A stretch of DNA of 64,000 nucleotides, taken from Pseudomonadota bacterium (GTDB taxonomy: Bacteria; Pseudomonadota; Alphaproteobacteria; Rhizobiales; Xanthobacteraceae). A model generated the notes under the pieces. That model had not been told where the DNA came from. It saw only the letters and a list, made by a program, of their open reading frames with translations, and searched no databases. The stretch's first letter is position 1, and every line of letters starts with the position of its first letter. The DNA is taken from positions 62,001 to 126,000 of the forward strand of contig JAEXYA010000028.1 in assembly GCA_023451825.1 (NCBI GenBank), read 5' to 3'. This document shows positions 51,426 through 60,935 of the stretch, piece after piece. A program made the position numbers and the translations under genes.

Positions 51426-54400
51426 ATGCGCGTTTTCACCATTCCATCCTCGGCGCCATTCCTGCGCACGCTGATCACGGCGCTGGTCGACGGCACACTC
51501 GTGCCCGGCTTCGAAGCGCGGAGCGACCCTGCCAAGCTCGCCACCGTCACGCTGTATCTGCCGACGCGGCGTGCCGGACGCATGGCGCAGGAAGTGTTTC
51601 TCGACGTGCTCGGCGGCGATGCCGTGCTGCTGCCGCGTATCGTGCCGCTCGGCGATGTGGATGAAGACGAAATCGCTTTCGCGCAGGCCGCATCACCCGA
51701 TGCGCTGGACCTGCCGGATGTGCAGCCGACGCTCGACGGACTGCAGCGCCGCCTGCTGCTGACCCAACTGATCGAAGCCTGGGCTAACCGGCTCAAACCC
51801 GACAATGCCGCGCAGGCGCCGCTGGTGGCCGGCGGGCCCGCCTCAATGCTGGCGCTCGGCGACGATCTTGCGCGGCTGATGGACGATATGGCGACGCGCC
51901 AGGTGCCGTGGTCCGAGCTCGATACGCTGGTGCCCGATGCGCATGACAAATACTGGCAGCTGACGCTCGAATTTCTCAGCATCGCAAAAGATGTGTGGCC
52001 GCAGATCATGGCGGCCCATGACGCCATCGAACCGGCGGTGCGGCGCGACCTGCTGATCGACGCGGAAACCGCGCGGCTGAAGACGCACAAAGGCGGACCG
52101 ATCATCGCGGCAGGTTCGACCGGCTCGATGCCCACCACGGCGAAGCTGCTGCATGCCGTCGCGCAGCTACCGCAAGGCGCCGTGGTGCTGCCCGGCCTCG
52201 ATACCGATCTCGATGAAGCGTCGTGGAAGCTCATCGGCGGCAGCCGCGATGTGCTCGGCTTCGTCGAGGCCTCCGCATCGAACCATCCGCAATATGCGTT
52301 GCATGCGTTGCTGGAGCGATTCGACATTAATCGCAGCGATGTGACCGTCCTCGGCACGCCATCAACCCACGGCCGCGAATTGCTGGCGTCCGAAGCGATG
52401 AGGCCATCCAATGCGACGGCGCAGTGGCACAGGCGGCTCTCCGAACCGGCCGTGGAGCACAAGATCGCCGCCGGCATGACGAAGCTTGCGGTCCTCGCCG
52501 CTGCCAATCCGGAAATGGAAGCACTGGCCATCGCGATCGCGATGCGCGAGGCACATGAACAGAAGAAGTCCGCGGCGCTGGTGACGCCGGATCGCGCTTT
52601 GGCACGCCGTGTGATGGCGGCGCTGGGGCGCTGGAATCTACTGTTCGACGATTCCGGCGGCGATGCGCTGACCGAAACATCCGCCGGCATTTTTGCGCGG
52701 CTTGTGGCAGAAGCCGGCGCCGACCAGATCGAGCCGGCGACGTTGCTCGCGCTGCTGAAGCATCCGCTGTTTCGTCTCGGCGCGCCCGCGCATGGATGGA
52801 GGGATGCCGTCGAGACGCTTGAACTCGCGCTGCTGCGCGGCACGCGACCGGCGCCAGGGACCGCGGGGCTCAAGCAGGATTTTACGCGCTTCCGGGAAGA
52901 GCTTGGCAAGCTGCATCGCCGCGAGGCATCGATGCTGCATGCGGCCGAGCCGCGCGCAAAGCTGAGCAGCGACAAGCTCGACCGCGTCGAAGACCTGATC
53001 TCCGAATTGCAGAAGGCGCTTGCACCGCTGGAGAGCATCCATCCCGTCCGCCCGATGGATTTCGCGGCCGTCGCACAACGGCATCGACAGGCGATCGAGC
53101 TCCTATCAACGGACGACAAGGGTGGCATCGTCGCACTGGGCGGCCGCACCGGCGGCAATGCGCTGGCCAAGGCCTTTGAAGATCTCTGCATCATGGAGAC
53201 GCCAGACGACGGCGACGACGATCGCCTTCGTCTGTCCGGCCTCGTGCTGCAGCTGCGCGACTATCCCGAAGTGTTCCAGACCGCATTCGCCGACCGCATC
53301 GTGCGACGCGCCGAAGTCGCCGATGCGAAACTTCGCATCTATGGCACGCTCGAAGCACGTCTCACGCAATCCGATCGCGTCATTCTCGGCGGGCTTGTCG
53401 AAGGCATCTGGCCGCCGTCGCCGCGGATCGATCCGTGGCTGAGCCGCCCGATGCGCAACCAGCTCGGCCTCGATCTGCCCGAGCGCCGCATCGGCCTCAC
53501 CGCCCATGACTTCGTGCAACTGCTCGGCCATGACGAGGTGATCCTCAGCCATGCGGCAAAAAGCGGCGGCGCGCCGGCAGTGGCCTCGCGCTTTCTGCAT
53601 CGCATGGAGGCCGTGGCCGGCGAAGCGCGCTGGAAGGAAGCGATCAAGGCCGGCACGCATTATGTGCGCTACGCCGAGATGCTGGACCAGCCTGACAAGG
53701 TGACGCCGATTGCGCAGCCTGAGCCGAAGCCTCCGCTGAGTTCGCGCCCCCTGCGGCTTTCCGTGACGGCCATCGAGACCTGGCTTCGCGATCCCTATTC
53801 GATCTATGCGCGATACATTCTGAATCTCTCGACGCTCGATCCCGTGGACATGCCGCTCTCCGCCGCGGATCGCGGTTCGGCGATTCATAACGCGATCGGC
53901 GATTTTACGCTGGAATACAGCAAGGCGTTGCCGGACGATCCTGCCGCTGCGCTTCGGCGGATCGGACAAGTGCATTTCGATCCGCTGATGGCGCGGCCGG
54001 AAGCGCAGGCTTTGTGGTGGCCGCGCTTCCTCCGCATCGCTTCATGGTTTGCCAATTGGGAAATCGAACGGCGCATCAATGTGGCCAGCATCGATGCGGA
54101 GACAGACGGCCAGATCGACATTCCGCTCGATCACGGCCGTGTCTTCCGCCTCACGGCCCGCGCGGATCGCATCGAGCATCGAACCGATCGCACTTTTGCG
54201 CTGCTCGACTACAAGACCGGCAATCCGCCCACCGGCAAGCAGGTGCGCATGGGCCTGTCACCGCAGTTGACGCTGGAAGCCGCGATCCTGCGCGAGGGCG
54301 GCTTCCGCGGCATCGCTGCAGGCTCCTCGGTGAGCGAGCTCACTTATGTTCGGCTGAGCGGCAACAATCCGCCGGGCGAAGAACGCCCGATCGAACTGCG

Positions 54401-54614
54401 TATCGAGCGCAAGGACGAGCCGCAGCATCCCGATGACGCCGCCATCGAGGCGCGTGCCAAACTCGAAGCATTGATCCGCAAATTCGAGGATGAGAACACC
54501 GGTTATACGTCGCTCGCACTGTCCATGTGGTCGAACCGCTACGGCGCCTATGACGATCTCGCGCGCATCAAGGAATGGTCCGCCAATGGCGGCGCAGGCG
54601 GAGATGCATCATGA
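51426..54614 (+). CDS. addB: Double-strand break repair protein AddB
   Basis: Protein of 1062 residues, partner of AddA in the alphaproteobacterial helicase-nuclease that resects double-strand breaks. It has helicase-fold remnants, such as VILGGLVEGIWPP and SHAAKSGGAPAVASRF, and a C-terminal RecB-like nuclease with LLDYKTGNPP near residue 926 (catalytic D and K of the DYK motif). The N-terminal Walker A is not canonical, as expected for AddB. The stop overlaps addA by four bases. Also needed for recombination in rhizobia. Confidence 0.96.
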   Translation: MRVFTIPSSAPFLRTLITALVDGTLVPGFEARSDPAKLATVTLYLPTRRAGRMAQEVFLDVLGGDAVLLPRIVPLGDVDEDEIAFAQAASPDALDLPDVQPTLDGLQRRLLLTQLIEAWANRLKPDNAAQAPLVAGGPASMLALGDDLARLMDDMATRQVPWSELDTLVPDAHDKYWQLTLEFLSIAKDVWPQIMAAHDAIEPAVRRDLLIDAETARLKTHKGGPIIAAGSTGSMPTTAKLLHAVAQLPQGAVVLPGLDTDLDEASWKLIGGSRDVLGFVEASASNHPQYALHALLERFDINRSDVTVLGTPSTHGRELLASEAMRPSNATAQWHRRLSEPAVEHKIAAGMTKLAVLAAANPEMEALAIAIAMREAHEQKKSAALVTPDRALARRVMAALGRWNLLFDDSGGDALTETSAGIFARLVAEAGADQIEPATLLALLKHPLFRLGAPAHGWRDAVETLELALLRGTRPAPGTAGLKQDFTRFREELGKLHRREASMLHAAEPRAKLSSDKLDRVEDLISELQKALAPLESIHPVRPMDFAAVAQRHRQAIELLSTDDKGGIVALGGRTGGNALAKAFEDLCIMETPDDGDDDRLRLSGLVLQLRDYPEVFQTAFADRIVRRAEVADAKLRIYGTLEARLTQSDRVILGGLVEGIWPPSPRIDPWLSRPMRNQLGLDLPERRIGLTAHDFVQLLGHDEVILSHAAKSGGAPAVASRFLHRMEAVAGEARWKEAIKAGTHYVRYAEMLDQPDKVTPIAQPEPKPPLSSRPLRLSVTAIETWLRDPYSIYARYILNLSTLDPVDMPLSAADRGSAIHNAIGDFTLEYSKALPDDPAAALRRIGQVHFDPLMARPEAQALWWPRFLRIASWFANWEIERRINVASIDAETDGQIDIPLDHGRVFRLTARADRIEHRTDRTFALLDYKTGNPPTGKQVRMGLSPQLTLEAAILREGGFRGIAAGSSVSELTYVRLSGNNPPGEERPIELRIERKDEPQHPDDAAIEARAKLEALIRKFEDENTGYTSLALSMWSNRYGAYDDLARIKEWSANGGAGGDAS

Positions 54615-57600
54615 GCGGCCCGCGCAACATCCCCGATGCCGCGACGGCGAAGCAGAAGCTCGCGTCGGATCCGTCATCCTCGGTCTTCGTCTCGGCCAAT
54701 GCCGGCTCGGGCAAGACCTATGTGCTGGTCAATCGCGTCATTCGCCTGCTGCTCGACGGCGTGCCGCCGGAGAAGATTCTCTGCGTCACCTTCACCAAGG
54801 CGGCCGCCGCGAATATGGCGGAGCGCGTGTTTACGCGGCTCGGCCATTGGGTGACGCTGGATGATGCCGCGCTGGATGCCGAAATCCGCAATGCGGGCGT
54901 CGCCGGCTCGACGGCGACGCTGCGCGCGCGGGCGCGCGAACTGTTTGCCTGCGCGCTGGAGACCCCGGGCGGGCTGAAGGTGCAGACCATCCACGCGCTG
55001 TGCACGCGGCTGCTGCAGCAATTTCCGTTCGAGGCCAATGTGCCCGCGCGGTTCAGCGTGCTGGACGACCGCGACCAGAACGAGATGATGGAGCGCGCCT
55101 CACTGGCCGTGCTGCTGCAGGCGGCCGCTGCACCGGATAGTCCGCAAGGCAAGGCGCTGACCATCGCCATGACGTCGGCCGCCGATGTCACCTTCCGCGA
55201 CGTGGTGCGCGAGGCGAGCCTCAGCCGCGATCAATTCCTGGCCTGGATTGCGCGCGCCGGATCGACCGAGGTGGCGATGGCGCAGCTTTGCGCCACGCTC
55301 GGCATTGCGCCGACCGATACGCGCGAGGCGATCGAGCTTGAGATCGTCGATGGGCCGCATCTGCCGCGCAAGCAATGGGTCGCGATCGCCGAGATCCTCG
55401 CCACCGGCAGCAAGACCGACGGCGACCAAGCGACGCGACTGCGCGACGCCCTGCCGCTTTCGGGCACCGAGCAGGTGGAAAAATATCTCGAACTGTTCCT
55501 GACCAAGGAGCAGTCCTTGCGCAAATCGCTCGCAACCAAGAAGATCGCCGACAATCATCCAGGTGTGCTGGCCACACTTCAGCGCGAGGGTGATCGCATC
55601 ATCGATCTCCTGAATCGCCGCCGCGGCGTCGCCATGCGCGAGCGCACGGAATCGCTGCTGGTGATTGCCAGCCAGGTGGCCGAGAACTATCGCCGCGAGA
55701 AGATCGAACGCGGGCTCTTGGATTACGACGACCTGATCGACCAGACGCTGGCGCTGCTGGAGTCCGGCGCGGCCGGCTGGGTGCATTACAAGCTCGATCG
55801 CGGCGTCGATCATGTGCTGATCGACGAGGCGCAGGACACGAGCCCGCGGCAATGGGACATCCTCACGCATCTGATCGCCGAATTCACCTCCGGCGAAGGC
55901 GCGCGCGACGGCGTCAAGCGCACGATCTTTGCGGTGGGCGACGAGAAGCAATCGATCTTCTCGTTCCAGGGCGCAGCGCCGCGCGAATTCGACGAGCGAC
56001 GACGCGCATTACAGGCGCGTTTCCAGAAGGCCGGGCTGAAATTCGATCCGGTCGCTTTCACCTATTCGTTCCGCACCGGCGGCGCGATCCTGCAATCCGT
56101 CGATCACGTGTTTCGCGATCAAGCGATCTACCGCAGCATTCACAACGAAGGCACCTATCCGCAGCATGAATCGCTGGAAGATGCGGGGCCGAGCCTGATC
56201 GACCTGTGGGAGCTCGAGCAACCCGACGAACGGCCGGGCATCGAAGGCTGGGATGCGCCGTTCGACAAGCGCTCCGAGACCAGCCCTGAAGTGAAGCTCG
56301 CACGCCGTGTGCAGGCCGAGATCAAGGAGCTGATCGCCGCGAAGATCGAGACCGGGCCGCTTGGCAGGCGACGGCGGCTCTCTTACGGCGACATGCTGAT
56401 CCTGGTGCGGCGGCGCGGCGCGGCATTCGATTCCATCATCCAGGCACTGAAACATGCGGGCGTGCCGGTGGCCGGCGCGGACCGGCTGAAGCTGACCGAG
56501 CATATCGCGATCATCGACCTGATGAATCTGGCGGATGCGCTGCTGTTGCCGCAGGATGACCTGGCACTGGCGACGGTGCTGAAGAGTCCGCTGTTCGGAT
56601 TGGACGACGATGATCTGTACAAGATCGCGTGGGAGCGGACTGGATCCCTGCGTGATGCGCTCGGTGAAAAGGCCGCGAGTGATGCGAAGCTGAACACGGC
56701 GCTGACACGGCTGATCGCATGTGAGAAACGTTTCGCAGGCGACACGCCGTTTGCGTTCTATGCCTGGCTGCTGGGCGGCGATGGCGGGCGCGCGCGCATC
56801 CTGCGCCGGCTCGGCTTCGAGGCCAATGACGCGCTCGATGAGTTCCTCGAACTCGCGCTCGGCTATGAGCGCAAGGCGCCGGCGTCATTGCAGGGGTTTG
56901 TCGCGTGGCTGCGCGCGGCAGATACCGAGGTGAAGCGCGACATGGAGATCACCCGCGACGAGGTGCGGGTGATGACGGTGCATGGCGCCAAGGGCCTGGA
57001 AGCACCGGTGGTGTTCATGATCGACACCACGTCGTCGCCGTCCGATTCGCAACGCATGAACCTGATCCATGTGCCAGTTGGCAATGCGGCGCCGGGGCCA
57101 TCCGGTGTGGTGGTGTGGGCCGGCAAGAAGAGCGACGATCCGGAAGCGGTGGCGACCGCACGCGCGGCCATGATCCAGGACACCGAGGACGAATATCGGC
57201 GGCTGCTCTATGTGGCGATGACGCGCGCGGCGGACCGGCTGATCGTCGGTGGCTGCATGCCCGGCAATCGCAAGGAGGTTCGTGAACACTCCTGGTATGA
57301 CCTGATCCAGAAGGGGCTGGAGAATTCCGGTCTGCATATGCAGCAGGTGCCGCCGCCGGATGGCGTGGTGAAACGCTATACCAAGCCGGGCGAGCCGACA
57401 CCGGCACCGAGCGCTGCAGCGACTGTGGCGGCTGCAGCGCCGATCGAGCTACCGACATGGTTGCGCGACAAAGCAGGTAACCAGCCGCGGCGCGAAAGCC
57501 TGTTGCGGCCATCGGATGCCGAGGACGACGACCGCTTCACCGGCCTCACCGCCGAATCCGAACGGCAGCGACAGATGGCCTTGCAACGCGGCAATCTCGT

Positions 57601-58099
57601 GCATCGGCTGCTGCAATCGCTGCCCGAGATCGCTGCCGACAAGCGCCGCGATACGGCAATGGGTTTCCTCGCCCGCAACGCGAGCACATGGACCGAGATC
57701 GAGCGCGGCACGCTGGCCAAGCAGGTGCTGACATTGCTGGGCGAACCGGGGCTCGCGGCGCTATTCACGGCGGGCAGCCGGGCCGAAGTGGCCGTGGCCG
57801 GCCGCCTGACGCGGCTGGATGGCTCGACCTTCCTCGTTTCCGGCCAGATCGACCGGCTGGTGGTGACGCCGCAGGAGGTGCGGATCGTCGATTACAAGAC
57901 CAACCACAACCCGCCGCGCAAGCTGGTGGCCGCGCCAAAAGCCTATATCCGCCAGCTGGCGCTATATCGCGGGGTGCTGGCCAAGCTGTATCCGGACCGG
58001 CCGGTGCGCGCCGCCCTGCTCTGGACGGAAACCATTGAGATGATGGAGATTTCCGCATCCGCGCTGGATGCAGAGCTGGCCGCCATCATCGCTGCGTGA
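54611..58099 (+). CDS. addA: Double-strand break repair helicase AddA
   Basis: UvrD/Rep-like helicase-nuclease of 1162 residues; ATG 54611 overlaps the addB stop. Motif I is VSANAGSGKTYVLV near residue 30, motif II is VLIDEAQDTSPRQW, and motifs V and VI are VMTVHGAKGLEAPVV and RRLLYVAMTRAADRL. The C-terminal nuclease has IVDYKTNHNPP near residue 1093. It unwinds 3'-5' and trims DNA with AddB until a Chi-like site. trxA follows 101 bp downstream on the same strand. Confidence 0.97.
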   Translation: MSGPRNIPDAATAKQKLASDPSSSVFVSANAGSGKTYVLVNRVIRLLLDGVPPEKILCVTFTKAAAANMAERVFTRLGHWVTLDDAALDAEIRNAGVAGSTATLRARARELFACALETPGGLKVQTIHALCTRLLQQFPFEANVPARFSVLDDRDQNEMMERASLAVLLQAAAAPDSPQGKALTIAMTSAADVTFRDVVREASLSRDQFLAWIARAGSTEVAMAQLCATLGIAPTDTREAIELEIVDGPHLPRKQWVAIAEILATGSKTDGDQATRLRDALPLSGTEQVEKYLELFLTKEQSLRKSLATKKIADNHPGVLATLQREGDRIIDLLNRRRGVAMRERTESLLVIASQVAENYRREKIERGLLDYDDLIDQTLALLESGAAGWVHYKLDRGVDHVLIDEAQDTSPRQWDILTHLIAEFTSGEGARDGVKRTIFAVGDEKQSIFSFQGAAPREFDERRRALQARFQKAGLKFDPVAFTYSFRTGGAILQSVDHVFRDQAIYRSIHNEGTYPQHESLEDAGPSLIDLWELEQPDERPGIEGWDAPFDKRSETSPEVKLARRVQAEIKELIAAKIETGPLGRRRRLSYGDMLILVRRRGAAFDSIIQALKHAGVPVAGADRLKLTEHIAIIDLMNLADALLLPQDDLALATVLKSPLFGLDDDDLYKIAWERTGSLRDALGEKAASDAKLNTALTRLIACEKRFAGDTPFAFYAWLLGGDGGRARILRRLGFEANDALDEFLELALGYERKAPASLQGFVAWLRAADTEVKRDMEITRDEVRVMTVHGAKGLEAPVVFMIDTTSSPSDSQRMNLIHVPVGNAAPGPSGVVVWAGKKSDDPEAVATARAAMIQDTEDEYRRLLYVAMTRAADRLIVGGCMPGNRKEVREHSWYDLIQKGLENSGLHMQQVPPPDGVVKRYTKPGEPTPAPSAAATVAAAAPIELPTWLRDKAGNQPRRESLLRPSDAEDDDRFTGLTAESERQRQMALQRGNLVHRLLQSLPEIAADKRRDTAMGFLARNASTWTEIERGTLAKQVLTLLGEPGLAALFTAGSRAEVAVAGRLTRLDGSTFLVSGQIDRLVVTPQEVRIVDYKTNHNPPRKLVAAPKAYIRQLALYRGVLAKLYPDRPVRAALLWTETIEMMEISASALDAELAAIIAA

Positions 58100-58200
58100 G
58101 CACGCCTTGACCCGGCAAGGGGGCGTTCATAGGTTGGATGCATGATTTTGGGCGCGCGAATCTGATCGGCGCCGTCATTGGACAAACGAGGAAGAAGACC

Positions 58201-58521
58201 ATGGGTGTTGGCAAGGTTTCAGACGCCGATTTCGAAACTGCGGTACTGGGTGCCACGGGCCCGGTCGTCGTCGATTTCTGGGCTGAATGGTGCGGCCCCT
58301 GCCGCATGATCGCGCCAGCGCTGGACGAGATCTCCGCCGCCATGGGCGAGAAGGTCACCATCGTGAAGCTGAATGTGGACGAGAACCCGAAGACCGCGTC
58401 GAAATATGGCGTGATGTCGATCCCGACGCTGATGATCTTCAAGGGCGGCGAAATGGCCTCCCGTCAGGTCGGCGCTGCGCCGAAGGCGAAGCTGCAGCAG
58501 TGGATTTCGTCGGCGGTGTAA
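58201..58521 (+). CDS. trxA: Thioredoxin
   Basis: Protein of 106 residues with the redox-active WCGPC at residues 30-34 and the cis-Pro in MSIPTLMIF. It reduces cytosolic disulfides for ribonucleotide reductase and PAPS reductase and is kept reduced by thioredoxin reductase. The ATG at 58201 begins the usual MGVGKVSDADF start. A strong terminator follows immediately, ending the divL-to-trxA direction. Confidence 0.97.
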   Translation: MGVGKVSDADFETAVLGATGPVVVDFWAEWCGPCRMIAPALDEISAAMGEKVTIVKLNVDENPKTASKYGVMSIPTLMIFKGGEMASRQVGAAPKAKLQQWISSAV

Positions 58522-58546
58522 GCCGCGGGTGATTTGATTTTGAAGG

Positions 58547-58578
58547 ACGGCCGGTGGGGTGACCCGCCGGCCGTTTTT
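58547..58578 (+). terminator. Intrinsic terminator after trxA
   Basis: ACGGCCGGTGGG (58547-58558) and CCCGCCGGCCGT (58563-58574) pair with one mismatch around a 4-base loop, followed by TTTT. Typical rho-independent structure 25 bp past the stop. Confidence 0.92.
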
Positions 58579-58593
58579 GTTGGGGCTCCGAAT

Positions 58594-58685
58594 CGTAGGA
58601 TGGGTTGAGCAGAGCGAAAACCCATCAGCGGAGCCTGCCGCAGGGAAAGATGATGGGTTTTCGCTGCGCTCAACCCATCCTACGG
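58594..58685. repeat. Palindromic element, CGTAGGATGGGTTGAGC family (copy 3)
   Basis: CGTAGGATGGGTTGAGC at left and GCTCAACCCATCCTACG at right, with GAAAACCCATCA / TGATGGGTTTTC inside. It separates trxA from the convergent phosphoesterase gene. Confidence 0.87.
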
Positions 58686-58694
58686 CTGCGACGT

Positions 58695-59435
58695 TTACCT
58701 CACCCACCCCGTCGCCAATGCGCTGGCCCAGACCATGCTCTCGTTCTTGCGCGCCAGCACCGCCATCGCGGCGTGGTCATACGGCACCTGGCGGAACGTG
58801 ACGTCCCAGCGCCCGTCCCGTTTCTCGACGATGGCGTAGCACGCATCGGGTGTGCCGACTTCGAGCGTGTGCGGATACGGCACCACGTCGCGATAGCCGG
58901 GGCCACCGACGCTGCCGGGATTGACGATCATACGGCCATCGCCGAGCCGCACTGATCGGGCGATGTGCGTGTGGGCGCACAGGATCAGCGATTGCGTAAT
59001 GCCGGCGGCTTTCGCCTCGATGCTCTCGATGCTGGCCATATGCACCACGCCCTCGGGGGTGACAGCCTCCATCCAATAGGTGTTGTCGTCCTCGGGCGTG
59101 GCATGCACGCAATAGACCTCATCGCGATAGATCGCGCTGAAGGGCAGCGCGCGCAGCCAGTCCATCTGCGCCGGCGTGAGCTGGCTGTGCGCGAGACGAT
59201 CCGACGGATACATCTGCTCCAGCGTATAGTCGGTGACGTAGCGATCGTGATTGCCGCGCACGCTGACGGCATTCATGCCCATCATGATCTCGGCCGTGCG
59301 ATTGGCATCGAGGGGGCCGGAAACCATGTCGCCGAGATTGACGATGTCGTTGAGCCCCTGCGCCCTGATATCGGCGAGCACGGCTTCAAGGGCGAGGTAG
59401 TTGCCGTGGACACAACCAAGAACAGCGAAACGCAT
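58695..59435 (-). CDS. Metallophosphoesterase, YfcE-like
   Basis: Protein of 246 residues; ATG 59435 starts the domain directly. Calcineurin-like motifs are visible: VNLGDMVSGP, RGNHDR, CAHTHIAR and VNPGSVGGP. The first motif, usually a DxH, reads GCVHGN (Cys8, His10), so the metal-ligand Asp is replaced by Cys. The family hydrolyses phosphodiesters or phosphomonoesters using two metals; the altered ligand may affect metal choice. Substrate unknown. It is followed by the repeat before trxA and preceded by folC's neighbour. Confidence 0.88.
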   Translation of the reverse strand: MRFAVLGCVHGNYLALEAVLADIRAQGLNDIVNLGDMVSGPLDANRTAEIMMGMNAVSVRGNHDRYVTDYTLEQMYPSDRLAHSQLTPAQMDWLRALPFSAIYRDEVYCVHATPEDDNTYWMEAVTPEGVVHMASIESIEAKAAGITQSLILCAHTHIARSVRLGDGRMIVNPGSVGGPGYRDVVPYPHTLEVGTPDACYAIVEKRDGRWDVTFRQVPYDHAAMAVLARKNESMVWASALATGWVR

Positions 59436-59494
59436 GTGACCTTCCCCAGATGATGCTAGCAGAATGACATGCAGGGAGCGTGCCGCAAACTCTC

Positions 59495-59606
59495 CCCTCA
59501 TCCTGATGAGCCGCGCAGCGTCGTCTCGAAGGATGGCGAAGGAGCTCTGCCAGCTCATGGTTCGAGACGCGCGCAAGTGCGCGCTCCTCACCATGAGGGA
59601 CTGAGA
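59495..59606. repeat. Palindromic element, CCCTCATGGTGAGGAG family (copy 6, inverted)
   Basis: CCCTCATCCTGATGAGCCGC at left and GCTCCTCACCATGAGGGACTGAGAT at right with GTCTCGAAGGATGG and CATGGTTCGAGACGC inside. The extended flank ATCTCAGTCCCTCATGG (read on the minus strand) also occurs in the copy at 9583 and, with a C for the first A of CAG, at 14110-14126. It touches the folC stop codon. Confidence 0.87.
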
Positions 59607-60935
59607 TCAGACCGGCAACGTGCCGTTCTCCGCAAGGACATGGCCGGCGAGATAGAGCGAGCCTGATATCAGCACGCGCGGCGGCACTTCATAAGCAAGC
59701 CGCCGCAGCGACTGCAGCGCCGCGCCTGCACTGTCCGCCGTCTCCACACGCATGCCGAGCGCACGACCGGCATCGACGAGGGTTTGCACCGGCATGGCGC
59801 CGGGGCGGTCCGGGATCGGCACGGCGATGATGTGCCGCGTCAGGCCGGCGAAATTCGTGAGAAAGCCCGCCGCATCCTTGTTGGCCATCATGCCGACGAT
59901 GACGACCAGCGGCCGCGGCACGCGTTCCTCGAGATCGCCGAGCGCCTCGGCGATGACACGGCCGCCTTCGACATTGTGGCCGCCATCGAGCCAGAGTTCG
60001 GTTTCGTCGGGCGCGAGCGCGAGCAGCTTGCCGGAGGTGAGGCGCTGCATGCGCGCGGGCCATTCGGCGGCGGCGACACCACGCTCATAAATTGCAGGAT
60101 CGAATTTGAATTGCGGGAGCGCGCGCAGCGTCGCGATCGCGAGGCCGGCATTGCCGAACTGATGGCGGCCGAACAGGCGTGGTGCTGCGAGATCCATCAA
60201 ACCGCGATCATCCTGATAAACGAGACGGCCGCGCTCGACGCTGATGTGCCATTCCTGCCCGGCGCTATAAGTCGGCGCATGCTGCCTGCGCGCTTCGCCT
60301 TCGAGGATGGTGGCGACGTCGGGGAGTTGCTCGGCGATGATCACCGGCGCACGGCGCTTGATGATGCCGGCCTTCTCAGCCGCGATCTTCTCGATGGTGT
60401 CACCGAGGAAGTCCGTGTGATCGATGGCGATGGGCGTGATCACGGAGGCGATTGGCGTCTCGATCACATTGGTCGCATCGAGCCGGCCGCCCAGGCCGAC
60501 TTCGAGCAGCAGCACATCCGCGGGATGGCTGGCGAAGATGTGGAACGCCACCGCCGTCTCCGCCTCGAACAACGTGATCGGCGCGCCGGCATTGACGGTC
60601 TCCACATGCGCGAAGGCATCGCGCAGGTCGTCGTCGCTCACCAGCATGCCGCCGAGCCGGATGCTCTCATTCATGCGGACGAGATGCGGGGACGTATAGA
60701 CATGGACGCTGAGATCAGCAGCTTCGAGGATCGCGCGCAGATACGCGATCGTCGAACCTTTGCCGTTGGTGCCGGCGACATGGATCACCGGCGGCAGCCT
60801 GCGCTCGGGATGTCCGAGCTGCGCCATCAGGCGCTGCATGCGCTCCAGCGACAGATCGATCGTGCTTGGATGCAACGCGGAGAGGCGCGCCAGAATCTCG
60901 CCGAGCGGCGATGAGGACGGCGCGGTCTCGCTCAC
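59607..60935 (-). CDS. folC: Folylpolyglutamate synthase / dihydrofolate synthase
   Basis: Bifunctional ligase of 442 residues adding glutamate to dihydropteroate and tetrahydrofolate. The P-loop GTNGKGST is near residue 52, and HLVRMNESIRLGG, EVGLGGRLDATN and ITPIAIDHTDFLGDT are FolC motifs. The GTG start at 60935 is chosen because it overlaps the accD stop (GTGA); an upstream extension would lie inside accD. It supplies folate polyglutamates for one-carbon transfer. The stop is at the edge of a repeat element. Confidence 0.96.
   Translation of the reverse strand: MSETAPSSSPLGEILARLSALHPSTIDLSLERMQRLMAQLGHPERRLPPVIHVAGTNGKGSTIAYLRAILEAADLSVHVYTSPHLVRMNESIRLGGMLVSDDDLRDAFAHVETVNAGAPITLFEAETAVAFHIFASHPADVLLLEVGLGGRLDATNVIETPIASVITPIAIDHTDFLGDTIEKIAAEKAGIIKRRAPVIIAEQLPDVATILEGEARRQHAPTYSAGQEWHISVERGRLVYQDDRGLMDLAAPRLFGRHQFGNAGLAIATLRALPQFKFDPAIYERGVAAAEWPARMQRLTSGKLLALAPDETELWLDGGHNVEGGRVIAEALGDLEERVPRPLVVIVGMMANKDAAGFLTNFAGLTRHIIAVPIPDRPGAMPVQTLVDAGRALGMRVETADSAGAALQSLRRLAYEVPPRVLISGSLYLAGHVLAENGTLPV

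Noticed and set aside
50432..53194. A 920-codon open frame on the minus strand opposite murU and addB
   Set aside because: It has low-complexity Ser/Arg-rich sequence, crosses two recognised genes and an intergenic repeat, and is a shadow frame of GC-rich coding DNA.
3688..59606. CRISPR array or IS elements from the repeated sequences
   Set aside because: The repeats are dispersed single palindromes with no regular spacers, no cas genes and no transposase gene in the window.
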